Part shown: piece after piece, positions 35,337 through 44,363 of the stretch | How the letters are laid out: each line of letters opens with the position of its first letter | Numbering within the stretch: the stretch's first letter is position 1 | From: Cutibacterium namnetense | Lineage (GTDB): Bacteria > Actinomycetota > Actinomycetes > Propionibacteriales > Propionibacteriaceae | Assembly: GCF_001642025.1 (NCBI RefSeq) | Contig: NZ_LWHO01000001.1 | Coordinates: 530,573 to 594,572, forward strand | Reading direction: 5' to 3' | DNA length: 64,000 nt | The notes under the pieces: model-generated | Database searches by the model: none | The model's input: the letters and a program-made list of their open reading frames with translations, nothing else | What the model was told of the DNA's origin: nothing | Translations under genes and position numbers: made by a program

Positions 35337-36023
35337 ATGGCATTGCTCGAGGTCATCTGTCTACACGAACACGACGCCAAGCGGGCAGCGGAGGGAGGTG
35401 CCGACCGCATTGAGTTGGTCGGCACGATGGATGACGGCGGTTTGGCGCCCAGCCCGGAGCTGTTGGCACGCACCCTCAGCGCCGTCGACATCCCGGTGCG
35501 TCCCATGCTGCGCCTGGACGGTGGGTTTCGGGCTGATCCGCGGCATCGTGAAGAAATGTTGCACCTGGTTCGTACTTACCGCGATCTGGGAGCTGACGGT
35601 CCGGCGCTGGGATTTCTCGACGAAGCTACCGGGGTCGACGTCGACACCGTCATGGAGTTGTCGCAGGGCTGGCCTCGTTGGACCTTCCATCGAGCTATTG
35701 ATAACAGCCTGGAACCAGACAAAGCATGGATGCAATTACTCGGTTTTCCCGGGCTCGACCAGGTGCTAACCGCTGGATCACCACGAGGGGTTGGGCACGG
35801 CCTTGATGATCTTGTTGCCCGAGCCGAAGCGGATCCCCAAGTAGCCGATCTCATCATGGCTGGCGGCGGGTTGCGCGCTGAACATGTCCCGTGGCTGTAC
35901 CGGGCTGGCATCCGGGCCTTCCACATTGGCAGCCCCGCTCGTCCTCAAGGGACATGGAAAGCGTGGGTGGATCCTGGCCTGGTGCGGTCCTGGCGAGATC
36001 TCCTCGATCGCTTGGCGGGGTGA
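35337..36023 (+). CDS. cutC: CutC-family protein
   Basis: A 228-residue TIM-barrel protein of the CutC family, linked to copper homeostasis in E. coli although the biochemical role is unsettled. It opens LLEVICLHEHDAKRAAEGGA. RIELVGTMDDGGLAPS near residue 24, the TFHRAIDNS segment near 120 and the LTAGSPRGVGHGLDDL segment near 140 are the family landmarks. The ATG at 35337 is preferred to an in-frame ATG eight codons earlier because the family starts here. It lies four bases after the CPBP stop and converges on the serine hydrolase gene. Confidence 0.9.
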   Translation: MALLEVICLHEHDAKRAAEGGADRIELVGTMDDGGLAPSPELLARTLSAVDIPVRPMLRLDGGFRADPRHREEMLHLVRTYRDLGADGPALGFLDEATGVDVDTVMELSQGWPRWTFHRAIDNSLEPDKAWMQLLGFPGLDQVLTAGSPRGVGHGLDDLVARAEADPQVADLIMAGGGLRAEHVPWLYRAGIRAFHIGSPARPQGTWKAWVDPGLVRSWRDLLDRLAG

Positions 36024-36036
36024 CCCGGGGCTCGCG

Positions 36037-37026
36037 TCAAAACGCCTGGATCCACATATCCCGTGTGCCCGGCGCCCGGAAGGGAATGTGCCCATGATCG
36101 TCTCCGGTGGCGTAAGGGGCTGGGGTCGAGGCCTGTGACGGCTGAGCTGTAACGCTACGCGGCTGATGGCGGGCAATGATTCGCGCCATTCCCTCGATGG
36201 TTTCCACGAGATCGTCCATAGACGCTGTGGCGGAATGGGTTAGGCCGACGGCGGTGTATCCCGTGGTCCCGGTGGAGGCCACGGAATTCACGTGCCAACC
36301 ATCGTCGCGTGGTAGCCACCCGTTCTTGACGAAAGCGGATTTCATGCCCGCTGTCATGCCCCAATCCTGGTCTTCTGCAACGCTAGACATGAGCTCGCGG
36401 GCGTATGCGCGCATGGGCTCGGGAATGACGTCATTGTGGCAAAAAATGTGGTCGGCGAGTATGACCTGATCGGCGGCGGTCGTCGACGTCAGGCCCCAAC
36501 GCTGTTCGGGATCGAAGGTGGTGTGGGTGGCTCCCATACGACGCATGGCATTGCGGACTCCGTCAGCCCTGCCGGCCTTGGTCCACAGAGCGGTAGCGGC
36601 GTCGTTACTGGAATTCTCAATCATGGGGACTAAAAGATCTTTTTCATCCTCCGTGAGCTGACGCTTCTCGCCGGCAGCCTGGATCATCACGGTTTCCATA
36701 ATCGCTAGCTTGATGATGGAGGCGGTGATGTAGGTGGTGGCGCCGTGGTTGAGAACGTGGATTTCACGCTGCCCGTGTACCCGCATAGCCACGGACTGTT
36801 CTCCGTCACGGGTATCGAGGTATTTCTTCAGCTCATCCTGGTAGGGAAATGGCACGTATGGCCCGGGATCCGCAGGGCTGGCCAGCTTGGTCGGGGCAGG
36901 TTTGCGTGGTGCCGCTTTCTCCGGTCGATTGGCGGCTCGCACTACTGGTACACCGATGGCAGCTCCGGTAGCGACGAGCAGGCCCCTGAGCGCCGTGCGT
37001 CTGGTGATTAGCGCCTTCGCAGACAT
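36037..37026 (-). CDS. Tat-exported serine hydrolase, class A beta-lactamase fold
   Basis: A 329-residue exported protein. TRRTALRGLLVATGAAIGV near residue 8 is a twin-arginine signal. The mature part has the penicillin-recognising fold: the SxxK nucleophile in TASIIKLAIM near 103, an SxN-type motif in IENSSNDAATALW near 134, and VKNGWLP near 232 in the place of the KTG triad. The KNGW variant is common in a group of actinobacterial serine hydrolases not shown to be resistance enzymes, so calling it a beta-lactamase would be too strong. GGAGGG precedes the ATG at 37026; the longer frame upstream is not used. Confidence 0.82.
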   Translation of the reverse strand: MSAKALITRRTALRGLLVATGAAIGVPVVRAANRPEKAAPRKPAPTKLASPADPGPYVPFPYQDELKKYLDTRDGEQSVAMRVHGQREIHVLNHGATTYITASIIKLAIMETVMIQAAGEKRQLTEDEKDLLVPMIENSSNDAATALWTKAGRADGVRNAMRRMGATHTTFDPEQRWGLTSTTAADQVILADHIFCHNDVIPEPMRAYARELMSSVAEDQDWGMTAGMKSAFVKNGWLPRDDGWHVNSVASTGTTGYTAVGLTHSATASMDDLVETIEGMARIIARHQPRSVTAQPSQASTPAPYATGDDHGHIPFRAPGTRDMWIQAF

Positions 37027-37069
37027 GCGTGCCCTCCTGTTCGTGGACCCGATGCGTTCGTATCCATTC

Positions 37070-38728
37070 TCACGCCGTTCGGTCCAATGCGTCCAGATCG
37101 TCTGCATCAATGATGCGGTACGAGTACCCTTGCTCGGCCAGGAATCGCTGACGATGGCTAGCAAAATCGGCGTCAACGGTATCGCGGGAAACAACTGCAT
37201 AAAAACGGGCTACCAGGCCGTCCTTGGGGCGCAGTAGGCGGCCCAAACGTTGGGCTTCTTCTTGACGCGATCCGAAGGCTCCTGAGACCTGGATGGCGAC
37301 TTCTGCGCTTGGTAGGTCAATGGAGAAATTGGCGACCTTAGAGACTACGAGCAGGTCGATCCGTCCCTCTCGGAAATCCTGGTAGATCTCCTGACGTCGA
37401 GTGGGTGTCGTTGAACCAGTGATAATCGGACACTGCAATTCGGCGGCCAGCTCCTCCAACTGGTCGACATATTGGCCGATAATGAGGGTGGGCTGGCCGC
37501 GATGACGCTCGACCAACTCTTCCACGACCCTGTTCTTAATCGGAAGGGTCGCGGCCATCCGGTAGCGGACGTCAGGTTCGGCCATCGCGCAGGCCATCCG
37601 GTCAGACTCAGACAAGCTCACTCGCACCTCGACGCAATCAGCAGGCGCGATCCATCCCTGGGCCTCAATCTCCTTCCACGGAGCGTCGTAGCGTTTCGGG
37701 CCAATGAGGGTGAAAACGTCGTCCTCGTGGCCGTCCTCACGCACCAGGGTGGCCGTCAAGCCGAGACGACGACGTGCCTGCAGGTCGGCCGTCATTCGGA
37801 AGACCGGGGCAGGCAGCAGGTGTACCTCGTCATAAATAACGAGACCCCAGTCGCGGGCTTCGAACAGTTCTAGATGTGGGTGCGTTCCGTGTCGCTTGGT
37901 GGTGATGACCTGATACGTGGCGATTGTTACCGGGCGTACTTGTTTGCGTGACCCGGAATACTCGCCGATTTCGTCGGGGGTGAGGGAGGTTCGACGAACG
38001 AGTTCCTCCTTCCACTGCCGAGCCGAGACGGTGTTGGTGACGAGGATCAAGGTCGTGCAGTGGGCGAGGCTCATGGCGGTGGCCCCGACAATTGTCTTGC
38101 CAGCACCGCATGGCAGTACGACGACTCCGGAGCCGCCGTCCCAGAAGGACTGTGCCGCTACCTTCTGGTAGGGGCGCAGGCTCCAACCGTCCTCGTCGAG
38201 GTCGATGTCGTGGTGCTCTCCGTCGACGTAGCCGGCGAGGTCTTCAGCCGGCCATCCCAGCTTGAGTAGCGCCTGTTTGAGGGTGCCGCGCTGCGAGGGA
38301 TGGACCACAGCCGCCTCATCATCGATCTGGTCACCGACGAGACCGCGCACTGACTTGGAGCGCAACACCTCGGTGAGCACGGCTCGGTCAGTCGACACCA
38401 ACACCAGCCCATGAGTGGGATGCTTCTCGATGCGTAGCCGGCCATAGCGCGACATCGTCTCGGTGACGTCGATGAGCAGCCCGGAGGCTACCGGGTAGCG
38501 CGAGTATCTCATGAGGATGTCGACGACCTGCTCCGCGTCGTGTCCGGCGGCCATGGCGTTCCACAGTCCCAGCGGGGTGAGCCGGTAGGTGTGGATGTGC
38601 TCGGGGGCGCGTTCCAGTTCCGCGAATGGGGCTATGGCGTGACGGCACTCGTCTGCCTGGGGGTGGTCTACCTCCAGCAGAAGAGTGTGGTCGGACTGGA
38701 CAATGAGTGGGCCGGGTACAGAAGTCAT
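37070..38728 (-). CDS. XPB-type DNA helicase
   Basis: A 552-residue superfamily 2 helicase homologous to eukaryotic/archaeal XPB (Rad25). It has an N-terminal XPB-specific damage-recognition-like domain (about 1-170). The helicase core follows: VVVLPCGAGKTIVGA near 206 (motif I), VIYDEVHLLPA (motif II, DEVH) and LGLTATLVREDG (motif III), then PIITGSTTPTRRQEIYQ and QVSGAFGSRQEEAQRLGR (motif VI) in the second lobe. Acts in DNA unwinding and repair. The ATG at 38728 is chosen because GAGGTG lies before it and family similarity begins there. The gene upstream encodes the usual partner. Confidence 0.94.
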   Translation of the reverse strand: MTSVPGPLIVQSDHTLLLEVDHPQADECRHAIAPFAELERAPEHIHTYRLTPLGLWNAMAAGHDAEQVVDILMRYSRYPVASGLLIDVTETMSRYGRLRIEKHPTHGLVLVSTDRAVLTEVLRSKSVRGLVGDQIDDEAAVVHPSQRGTLKQALLKLGWPAEDLAGYVDGEHHDIDLDEDGWSLRPYQKVAAQSFWDGGSGVVVLPCGAGKTIVGATAMSLAHCTTLILVTNTVSARQWKEELVRRTSLTPDEIGEYSGSRKQVRPVTIATYQVITTKRHGTHPHLELFEARDWGLVIYDEVHLLPAPVFRMTADLQARRRLGLTATLVREDGHEDDVFTLIGPKRYDAPWKEIEAQGWIAPADCVEVRVSLSESDRMACAMAEPDVRYRMAATLPIKNRVVEELVERHRGQPTLIIGQYVDQLEELAAELQCPIITGSTTPTRRQEIYQDFREGRIDLLVVSKVANFSIDLPSAEVAIQVSGAFGSRQEEAQRLGRLLRPKDGLVARFYAVVSRDTVDADFASHRQRFLAEQGYSYRIIDADDLDALDRTA

Positions 38729-38872
38729 CACCTCAAGTATCGTCCCGCAGCGCATGTTTGTTCCCCGCGAGGTTCGGTGTTGCGCGGTACGGTACCTTGA
38801 TTCCCGTGGCGTGAAGACCGCGCTTAACGTGGAGCCGATTGAGCGATTGGGGCACGTACCACGCACCGATGG

Positions 38873-41002
38873 CTAACTCGTCTGGCAGGAAGTGATTCGC
38901 GAGATCGGCACGATGACTACCCCGCCGCCGCCCCGAATGACGCAGCGCACCGCACCGGCAGCCACGGCCATGATCCGTACCGTCTGACGCACTGAGGTGC
39001 CGTCATCAACAACCCGTTCGATGTGCATCCAGGTGCCATCCTGTTGGGCTTGGTGAAGCTGGGCGATGAGTTGCCGTCGATCAGAGAATCCGCGTCCCTT
39101 ATTGTCCAACAGCGAGGCAGCCAGCTCTTCGGGGTCGGTCTGAGGAGCCGACGATGCCGGTAGATCTACCTTGGCTCGTGGGGGAGGGGGTGCAGAGAAC
39201 ACGTCGCCGTAGGCGTCGCGGGCTACCGGGGACATTCCCAACTGGCGCAGGCCGGCCAGCACCTGGTCGGGTTCGGCCTGAGCAACCAACACCTGGGGTC
39301 CGATGCGGCGCAGTCCAACATCGGTGGTCAGTGGGCTACGTAGAATTGCCTCGACGGCAGCTGGATCGTCGACCTCCAGGAGGGCCCCGGCAGCCGCTAC
39401 TGACACTCGACCGTGGTCACGCACGACGTCATCGAGGAGCACTAGAAGGCTTTGCGGAACATCCCCCAGCGAGTGCTCGGCCCACCACTGGCGCACTCGC
39501 TCACCGGTCCACCCAGCATCGAGGGCACGACGCAGGCTGGAGCGGTTGAACCGTCTGACCCCGGCGATCCCGGTGGACTCGCGATCGGCAAGCAGGGCGA
39601 GGTCGGCAGCGGTGTCGGGGGTTAGCGGGCCGGGAGCGACTGCGGTCAGGTCAGACTGCAAAATCACCTCTTCGGTGCGTTCTGGCATGTCGGCACAGGT
39701 GTGTGCATCGACCAGGTCGGTACGCGCGTCCAGTGCGACCATTCCGAGCACTCGGCACTCGTCGAGGACCGCCTCGACGAGAGAGTCATCGACGGTGGTG
39801 CCCGGCTGACGCCACCGGATTCGATTCGCGACGACCTCGGTCTCGATCGGGGTGCCCGGTTCGGCGCTGCGTAGCTCTCGATGCACCAGTCGACGCCATG
39901 CCCGAGCAGTTGCAGGTGCAGAGGCGTCGAGAGTGTTGTCGAGGTGACCGGGCAGCTGCGAAATATGCCGCCACGCGTTTCTGAGGCTCACCCATTGTCC
40001 CCACAGCGAGTCAGCGCGCCATCGGTCGGCGAGGGGGGTGGGAAGCCAGCTGCGTCCGTCAGCCCCGATGAGACCGCCTGCGACAGCCAGAGCGAGATAG
40101 ACCCATCCATCGTCCCCAGACGCCACCCGAGACAGTACGATGCGGGCATCGCGCTTGGCGAGGCCACCGTTGGCCAGTACAGCGCAATTGTGACGCTCTA
40201 CTGCCTCCAATAGGGCAGACATCGCGCTGACAGCTTCGAGGGCTGTTCCGAGACCGGCACGGTTCACCAAATTGGTCTGACGTGGTTCAGGCCACGGCGG
40301 TGGGGTAGGGCTGGGCTGCTTGGCGAAGAGGCGGTTCCCGCGCAGCGCCAGGGACACTTCCCGGGGCAAAATAACGGTGTCGTCGTCAAGGGGACGCAAT
40401 AGTTGATGGGCCAAAGCAGTCTCGACGGGGGTGGTGGCCGTGGCAGGAGTAACTGTGCGCCGAGCGTTGGGGACGTGCCCAGTGGGGGACCACATCAGAC
40501 GTTCCAGCACCGGGCGAGCCTTGGGGCCGGCCTCCGCCAACCTTTCGGTGACCTTGTCGGGCTCCATGGGCATGACGGATACGGGGGCGAGTCCGGCGGG
40601 ATATCCGGACAGATGAGTGGTGACGATCTGGATGACGTGCAGCCGTCCGGAATCTTCCAGAACTAGGACCATGTCGAGCAAGTCAGAGATGCCGTCGGCA
40701 ATGTCGGCCTGGATAGCTTCAGGTTTAGTGGGCCACCCGTGGCACAAGGCCTCAGCTAGCTCGGTGAGGCTGAGGTCCCCTTGGGCAGCTAGCGCCGTCA
40801 AAAGACTCAATCGCCAGCGATCGAGGCTGGAGATCGCAGCATTGATGGATGCGTGGGTGCCCGCACGTGAAGACACCTCAGCCAAATCTTTCGGGATGGG
40901 ATTGGCTAAATCGGGACGCAGGGTTAACAGCCGAGACAGACTCTGCGCGTCGAGATTTCGGATGGTGGAGGCAAGGGTCGTCGGCTCCTCGGTCGCACTC
41001 AT
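38873..41002 (-). CDS. XPB/Ssl2-like helicase-associated protein (Helicase_C_3 family)
   Basis: A 709-residue protein of the family found next to xpb in actinobacteria (Rv0862c-like in mycobacteria). It has no Walker motif. The N-terminal part is helical and winged-helix-like (LSRLLTLRPDLANPIPKDL; LSLLTALAAQGDLSLTELAEAL), and the C-terminal ~200 residues resemble an XPB-type C-terminal domain (ADLALLADRESTGIAGVRRF onward). It probably binds DNA or regulates the helicase; this is inference from pairing. The start overlaps the membrane-protein gene upstream by four bases, so the order membrane protein, this gene, xpb reads as an operon. Confidence 0.87.
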   Translation of the reverse strand: MSATEEPTTLASTIRNLDAQSLSRLLTLRPDLANPIPKDLAEVSSRAGTHASINAAISSLDRWRLSLLTALAAQGDLSLTELAEALCHGWPTKPEAIQADIADGISDLLDMVLVLEDSGRLHVIQIVTTHLSGYPAGLAPVSVMPMEPDKVTERLAEAGPKARPVLERLMWSPTGHVPNARRTVTPATATTPVETALAHQLLRPLDDDTVILPREVSLALRGNRLFAKQPSPTPPPWPEPRQTNLVNRAGLGTALEAVSAMSALLEAVERHNCAVLANGGLAKRDARIVLSRVASGDDGWVYLALAVAGGLIGADGRSWLPTPLADRWRADSLWGQWVSLRNAWRHISQLPGHLDNTLDASAPATARAWRRLVHRELRSAEPGTPIETEVVANRIRWRQPGTTVDDSLVEAVLDECRVLGMVALDARTDLVDAHTCADMPERTEEVILQSDLTAVAPGPLTPDTAADLALLADRESTGIAGVRRFNRSSLRRALDAGWTGERVRQWWAEHSLGDVPQSLLVLLDDVVRDHGRVSVAAAGALLEVDDPAAVEAILRSPLTTDVGLRRIGPQVLVAQAEPDQVLAGLRQLGMSPVARDAYGDVFSAPPPPRAKVDLPASSAPQTDPEELAASLLDNKGRGFSDRRQLIAQLHQAQQDGTWMHIERVVDDGTSVRQTVRIMAVAAGAVRCVIRGGGGVVIVPISRITSCQTS

Positions 41003-41754
41003 TGGCAGGACCTCGGGTCTTTGGGTGTGAGTTGACGATCAATAAGCATGAACCCCAGACCAAGCATGATTACGCAACCCACACGAGACATCCATGCGAA
41101 CTGTGCCAAGACGGTGCGTACCGGTGACTCGATAGCCCCGCCAATAATGACGGCTGCTGTCACTGCGGTAAGAGCTTTGGTGAGGCGTCCAGATGCAAAG
41201 GGGTGACGCCATGCCAGCCACCATGTGACGAAGAGGGCTGGAATAGATAACGGGGACCAAGCAGACCCCAGGGCGAGGATGACGATCCACGGCCATCCCA
41301 ACCCCCGGCACAGGTCGAGGAGGGATCGGCTGCCAGCCTTGGTAGGAGTACGCGGATCGAGACGGGTAAGCATGCGAGCCGGCTTGATGCGGGGCGGCGG
41401 TGTCGTCGATACCGGCGCTTCGGTCGGTGCCGACCACGCGGAATAGCCGCTAGCGAGCCGACTGGTGCAGATCGGTTCATGCGGATCGCGGTGCCCAATA
41501 CGCGGCCCTGTCAACCCAGCCTGGGTGGAAAACGGATCGGTGGGCTGACGGCTGCTGCGTCGCCGAGGGGTCAGCTCGCTGAGCGGGCGGTGATCGCCCC
41601 CCTGATAGTGACGTGGGGCGCTAATGGGCTTACCCGCGGCAGGATTGAGGGGCTGGGTCGGGACCTCCAACGGATCGACCCGAGGTGCCTGGAAGGCGCG
41701 CGGAGCAGGCCGGGAACCGACGACGTCGACGGGTGTGGTGGTGCTGCGTGCCAT
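40999..41754 (-). CDS. Uncharacterised membrane protein with proline-rich N-terminus
   Basis: A 251-residue protein. The first ~135 residues are hydrophilic and rich in Pro, Arg, Thr and Ser, probably disordered and cytoplasmic. The rest holds about three or four hydrophobic segments (WPWIVILALGSAW; LSIPALFVTWWLAW; ALTAVTAAVIIGGAI; VGCVIMLGLGFMLI). No family recognised. The ATG at 41754 has GGAG five bases upstream; a GTG ten codons earlier is less likely. First gene of the XPB operon by position. Confidence 0.7.
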   Translation of the reverse strand: MARSTTTPVDVVGSRPAPRAFQAPRVDPLEVPTQPLNPAAGKPISAPRHYQGGDHRPLSELTPRRRSSRQPTDPFSTQAGLTGPRIGHRDPHEPICTSRLASGYSAWSAPTEAPVSTTPPPRIKPARMLTRLDPRTPTKAGSRSLLDLCRGLGWPWIVILALGSAWSPLSIPALFVTWWLAWRHPFASGRLTKALTAVTAAVIIGGAIESPVRTVLAQFAWMSRVGCVIMLGLGFMLIDRQLTPKDPRSCQ

Positions 41755-41928
41755 AACTCCATGGTAGGGGGTGAGGCCGACCAAGCGGCACGCTCACTTG
41801 ACTCGGACCAACGCTCATAGGTGTTGAGTGTGATCGCTCAGGAACGCTCACATGGCTTTAGTCTCACTGCAGGCACGTCTCAGATTAGGACGTGACGCAT
41901 GCTGTGATCGCGTCAAGGAGGGTTCGAC

Positions 41929-42714
41929 ATGGAGGTCATCATCTGCTCTGATGAGCAGGCCGTCGGGCGGATCGCCGCCGACCGAATTGCAAAAGTTTTG
42001 GGTCGGGCCGAGACTCCGGTGTTGGGTGTGGCGACTGGATCGACTCCGCTGACGACCTACTCTTCCTTAGCTGTACTCGCAGCGGAGGGTGAGGCTGACT
42101 TCACGGAGCTACGCGCCTTCGCTCTTGACGAATATGTCGGGCTTCCCGCAGACGATGAGCGTTCTTATGCAGCCACTATCCGCCACACCGTCACCGAACA
42201 GCTGGGATTCGACTCGGCCAACGTTCATACTCCCGACGGCATGGCTGACGATCTCGATGCTGCCTGTGCCGCCTATGAGACGGCTATCCAGGATGCTGGG
42301 GGGGTCGACGTTCAGATCCTCGGCATCGGGGCAAATGGCCATATTGGGTTCAATGAGCCCACCAGTTCGCTGTCTTCGCGCACTCGCGTCAAGACCCTCG
42401 CGGAGCGCACCAAGGCCGACAATGCTCGCTTCTTTGAGAAGGGGGAACAGGTCCCGAGTCATTGCGTCACCCAGGGGCTCGGCACCATTATGGATGCCCG
42501 CAATGTCGTGTTGTTGGCTCTCGGAGTCAACAAGGCTGACGCGCTGGCAGGGGCTGTCGAGGGGCCTGTTTCGGCGATGTGCCCCGCGTCGGTGCTGCAG
42601 TTGCACCCGCACGTTCTGGTGATCGCGGACGAGGCCGCAGCCTCGAAGCTCACCATGGCTGAGTATTTTCGATGGACCGACTCTCAGCGAGGTGACCTCT
42701 CCGGAGCGATGTGA
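41929..42714 (+). CDS. nagB: Glucosamine-6-phosphate deaminase
   Basis: Converts glucosamine-6-phosphate to fructose-6-phosphate and ammonia. The 261-residue length is normal. Motifs: VLGVATGSTPLTTY near residue 33, RAFALDEYVGLP near 64 with the catalytic Asp, ILGIGANGHIGFNEP near 128, and the lid-region SHCVTQGLGTIMDA. AAGGAGG precedes the ATG. It is separated from nagA by about 6 kb, yet the pair makes a complete route from N-acetylglucosamine-6-phosphate to glycolysis. The 170 bases upstream hold four CGCTCA repeats (41791, 41812, 41835, 41845). Confidence 0.96.
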   Translation: MEVIICSDEQAVGRIAADRIAKVLGRAETPVLGVATGSTPLTTYSSLAVLAAEGEADFTELRAFALDEYVGLPADDERSYAATIRHTVTEQLGFDSANVHTPDGMADDLDAACAAYETAIQDAGGVDVQILGIGANGHIGFNEPTSSLSSRTRVKTLAERTKADNARFFEKGEQVPSHCVTQGLGTIMDARNVVLLALGVNKADALAGAVEGPVSAMCPASVLQLHPHVLVIADEAAASKLTMAEYFRWTDSQRGDLSGAM

Positions 42715-42782
42715 GATCCAGTGACGTCCCTGGCTTGCTAGGCGTCCTAGGCTATCGAATCTCGAAACAATTGTGAGTGGTG

Positions 42783-42818
42783 GACCGCCGTCAAGGCTTG
42801 TAGCCTTGTATGGTGGTC
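42783..42818 (+). promoter_or_regulatory. Leader hairpin of the cold-shock gene
   Basis: GACCGCC (42783-42789) pairs with GGTGGTC (42812-42818), one G-T pair. Inside it, CAAGGCT (42792-42798) pairs perfectly with AGCCTTG (42802-42808) around a TGT loop. The structure lies 35 bases before the cold-shock protein start, so it would sit in the mRNA leader. Cold-shock mRNAs elsewhere use leader structure as a temperature switch; here that is only a suggestion. Confidence 0.5.
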
Positions 42819-42853
42819 TACCGGCCGTCATGACCAGAAGGAGTGAGCCAGAG

Positions 42854-43237
42854 ATGCCAACCGGAAAGGTGCGTTTTTACGACGCCACCAAGGGGTTCGG
42901 TTTCCTGACGAAGGACGGCGGCGGCGACGTGTACGTCAACGCTTCCGCCCTACCCGCAGGGGTGAATGCCCTGAAACCCGGTCAGAAGGTTGACTTCGGG
43001 GTTGTTGAGGGACGTCGAGGAGAGCAGGCCCTGTCCCTGCAGATCGTCGAGGCCCCTGTCTCGCTGTCTAAAGCCAGCCGCAAGAAGCCGCAGGAGATGG
43101 CGGTGATTTGCGAGGACCTCATCAAGATGCTCGACAAGATGGGCAATGGTTACCGGCACGGACGTCACCCCGATCCTCGCACTGCCGGTGCGGTGGCCAA
43201 GATGCTTCGTGCCGTTGCTGACGAGTTGGAGCTGTGA
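42854..43237 (+). CDS. Cold-shock domain protein with C-terminal extension
   Basis: A 127-residue protein. The N-terminal ~65 residues are a cold-shock domain, with the RNP-1-like KGFGFLTKDGG near residue 13 and DVYVNASAL near 26 replacing the usual DVFVHFSAI. It binds single-stranded RNA/DNA. The C-terminal 60 residues are helical and basic, as in the longer actinobacterial CspB form paired with DUF3027. The ATG at 42854 is chosen because it begins PTGKVRFYD, the standard family opening. The stop overlaps the start of the DUF3027 gene. Confidence 0.92.
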   Translation: MPTGKVRFYDATKGFGFLTKDGGGDVYVNASALPAGVNALKPGQKVDFGVVEGRRGEQALSLQIVEAPVSLSKASRKKPQEMAVICEDLIKMLDKMGNGYRHGRHPDPRTAGAVAKMLRAVADELEL

Positions 43238-44037
43238 TGACACAGGTGACGTCGAAGCCGCGTACTGCGACCCGAGCTATCAAGACCGATGCGACCATTG
43301 CAAAGGCTGTTGATCAGGCCCGGGAAGCTGCCGAGTATCGCGCTGGTGACTTTGGTGTGGGCGAGCACGTCGGAACCATCGCCGAGGATGAACGAGTCCT
43401 TACCCACCTCTTCGAGTGCCCGCATCCTGGGTATCGAGGATGGCGTTGGGCCGTGACCATGTCGCGTGCTCTACGTGGCCGTAACGTTACTGTCAATGAG
43501 GTCGTCCTCATCCCCGGTGAGGATTCTCTACTGGCCCCTGCATGGCTGCCGTGGCGTGATCGGGTGCGTGCTGGTGACATCGCCGCTGGCACCCTCATGC
43601 CGACTGCCGACAACGACCCGCGTTTGGAACCTGGTTACACCGGCGGTGAACTGGCCGCAGACGAGGACCCAGCTGAATGGGCTGCCACTCGCGCTGTTGC
43701 CGCTGAGCTGGGGCTGGGGCGTGAGCGACTGCTATCGCGGGAGGGTCGTGACTCCACTACCGAGCGCTGGCTTGCCGGTGAGGGCGGCCCGGATAACGCG
43801 ACGAGCCGTCATGCGCCAGCCAATTGCGTGACTTGCGGATACTTCGTGCGGCTACAGCATTCCCTGGGGCGAATTTTTGGGGTGTGCTCGAATGAGTACT
43901 CTCCCTCCGACGGTGCGGTGGTCCACGTCGACCACGGTTGTGGAGGCCACTCCGACGTCGTCGAGAAGCGTCGGGGGATTGAGCTCCCAGAGCCGGTTTT
44001 CGACACCATCTCGCTTGACGAGTCGTTGTTCGACTGA
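43234..44037 (+). CDS. DUF3027 protein
   Basis: A 267-residue cytoplasmic protein of the actinobacterial DUF3027 family, function unknown. A central GWRWAVTMSRALRGRNVTVNE-type segment near residue 70 is the family core. A cysteine pair in NCVTCGYFVRLQHSLGRIFG near 206 with later CSNEYSP and DHGCGGHS resembles a zinc-binding site. Start GTG 43234 or ATG 43237, overlapping the cold-shock gene; the two are conserved neighbours in actinobacteria. Confidence 0.88.
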   Translation: MMTQVTSKPRTATRAIKTDATIAKAVDQAREAAEYRAGDFGVGEHVGTIAEDERVLTHLFECPHPGYRGWRWAVTMSRALRGRNVTVNEVVLIPGEDSLLAPAWLPWRDRVRAGDIAAGTLMPTADNDPRLEPGYTGGELAADEDPAEWAATRAVAAELGLGRERLLSREGRDSTTERWLAGEGGPDNATSRHAPANCVTCGYFVRLQHSLGRIFGVCSNEYSPSDGAVVHVDHGCGGHSDVVEKRRGIELPEPVFDTISLDESLFD

Positions 44038-44076
44038 GGTCGTCTCGCTTGTAGGAGTCCCGGCCTATGAGCGAGC

Positions 44077-44307
44077 TCAACGATGGGAACGTCGCCAGCA
44101 ATATGCGGTGCCGACAACACCCAGGCCGGTACCCGTCAGGCAGATCCATAGCCAGTCACGGTAACCAGTCTCGGTGAGACGGTCGAGCATGATCCAGCAG
44201 ATGAGGGATGCTACGGCGAAGGCGATAGTCCCCACGATGCCGACCGTCACCCCGTTTTCGTCAACTGGGGCGACGTCCGCCTGGGTAAACAGGTGATGGT
44301 TGGACAC
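44077..44307 (-). CDS. DUF2530 small membrane protein
   Basis: A 76-residue protein with two hydrophobic helices (TVGIVGTIAFAVASLICWIM; WLWICLTGTGLGVVGTAYC) and the short basic end RRSHR, matching the DUF2530 family. Function unknown. It faces the DUF3027 gene convergently and the permease gene divergently, an arrangement resembling the mycobacterial Rv0879c neighbourhood. Confidence 0.82.
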   Translation of the reverse strand: MSNHHLFTQADVAPVDENGVTVGIVGTIAFAVASLICWIMLDRLTETGYRDWLWICLTGTGLGVVGTAYCWRRSHR

Positions 44308-44363
44308 GATTCCATCGTAAGCCCTGCAACACTGCTGTGACGCGTCATCTCTAGAATGCCTCC

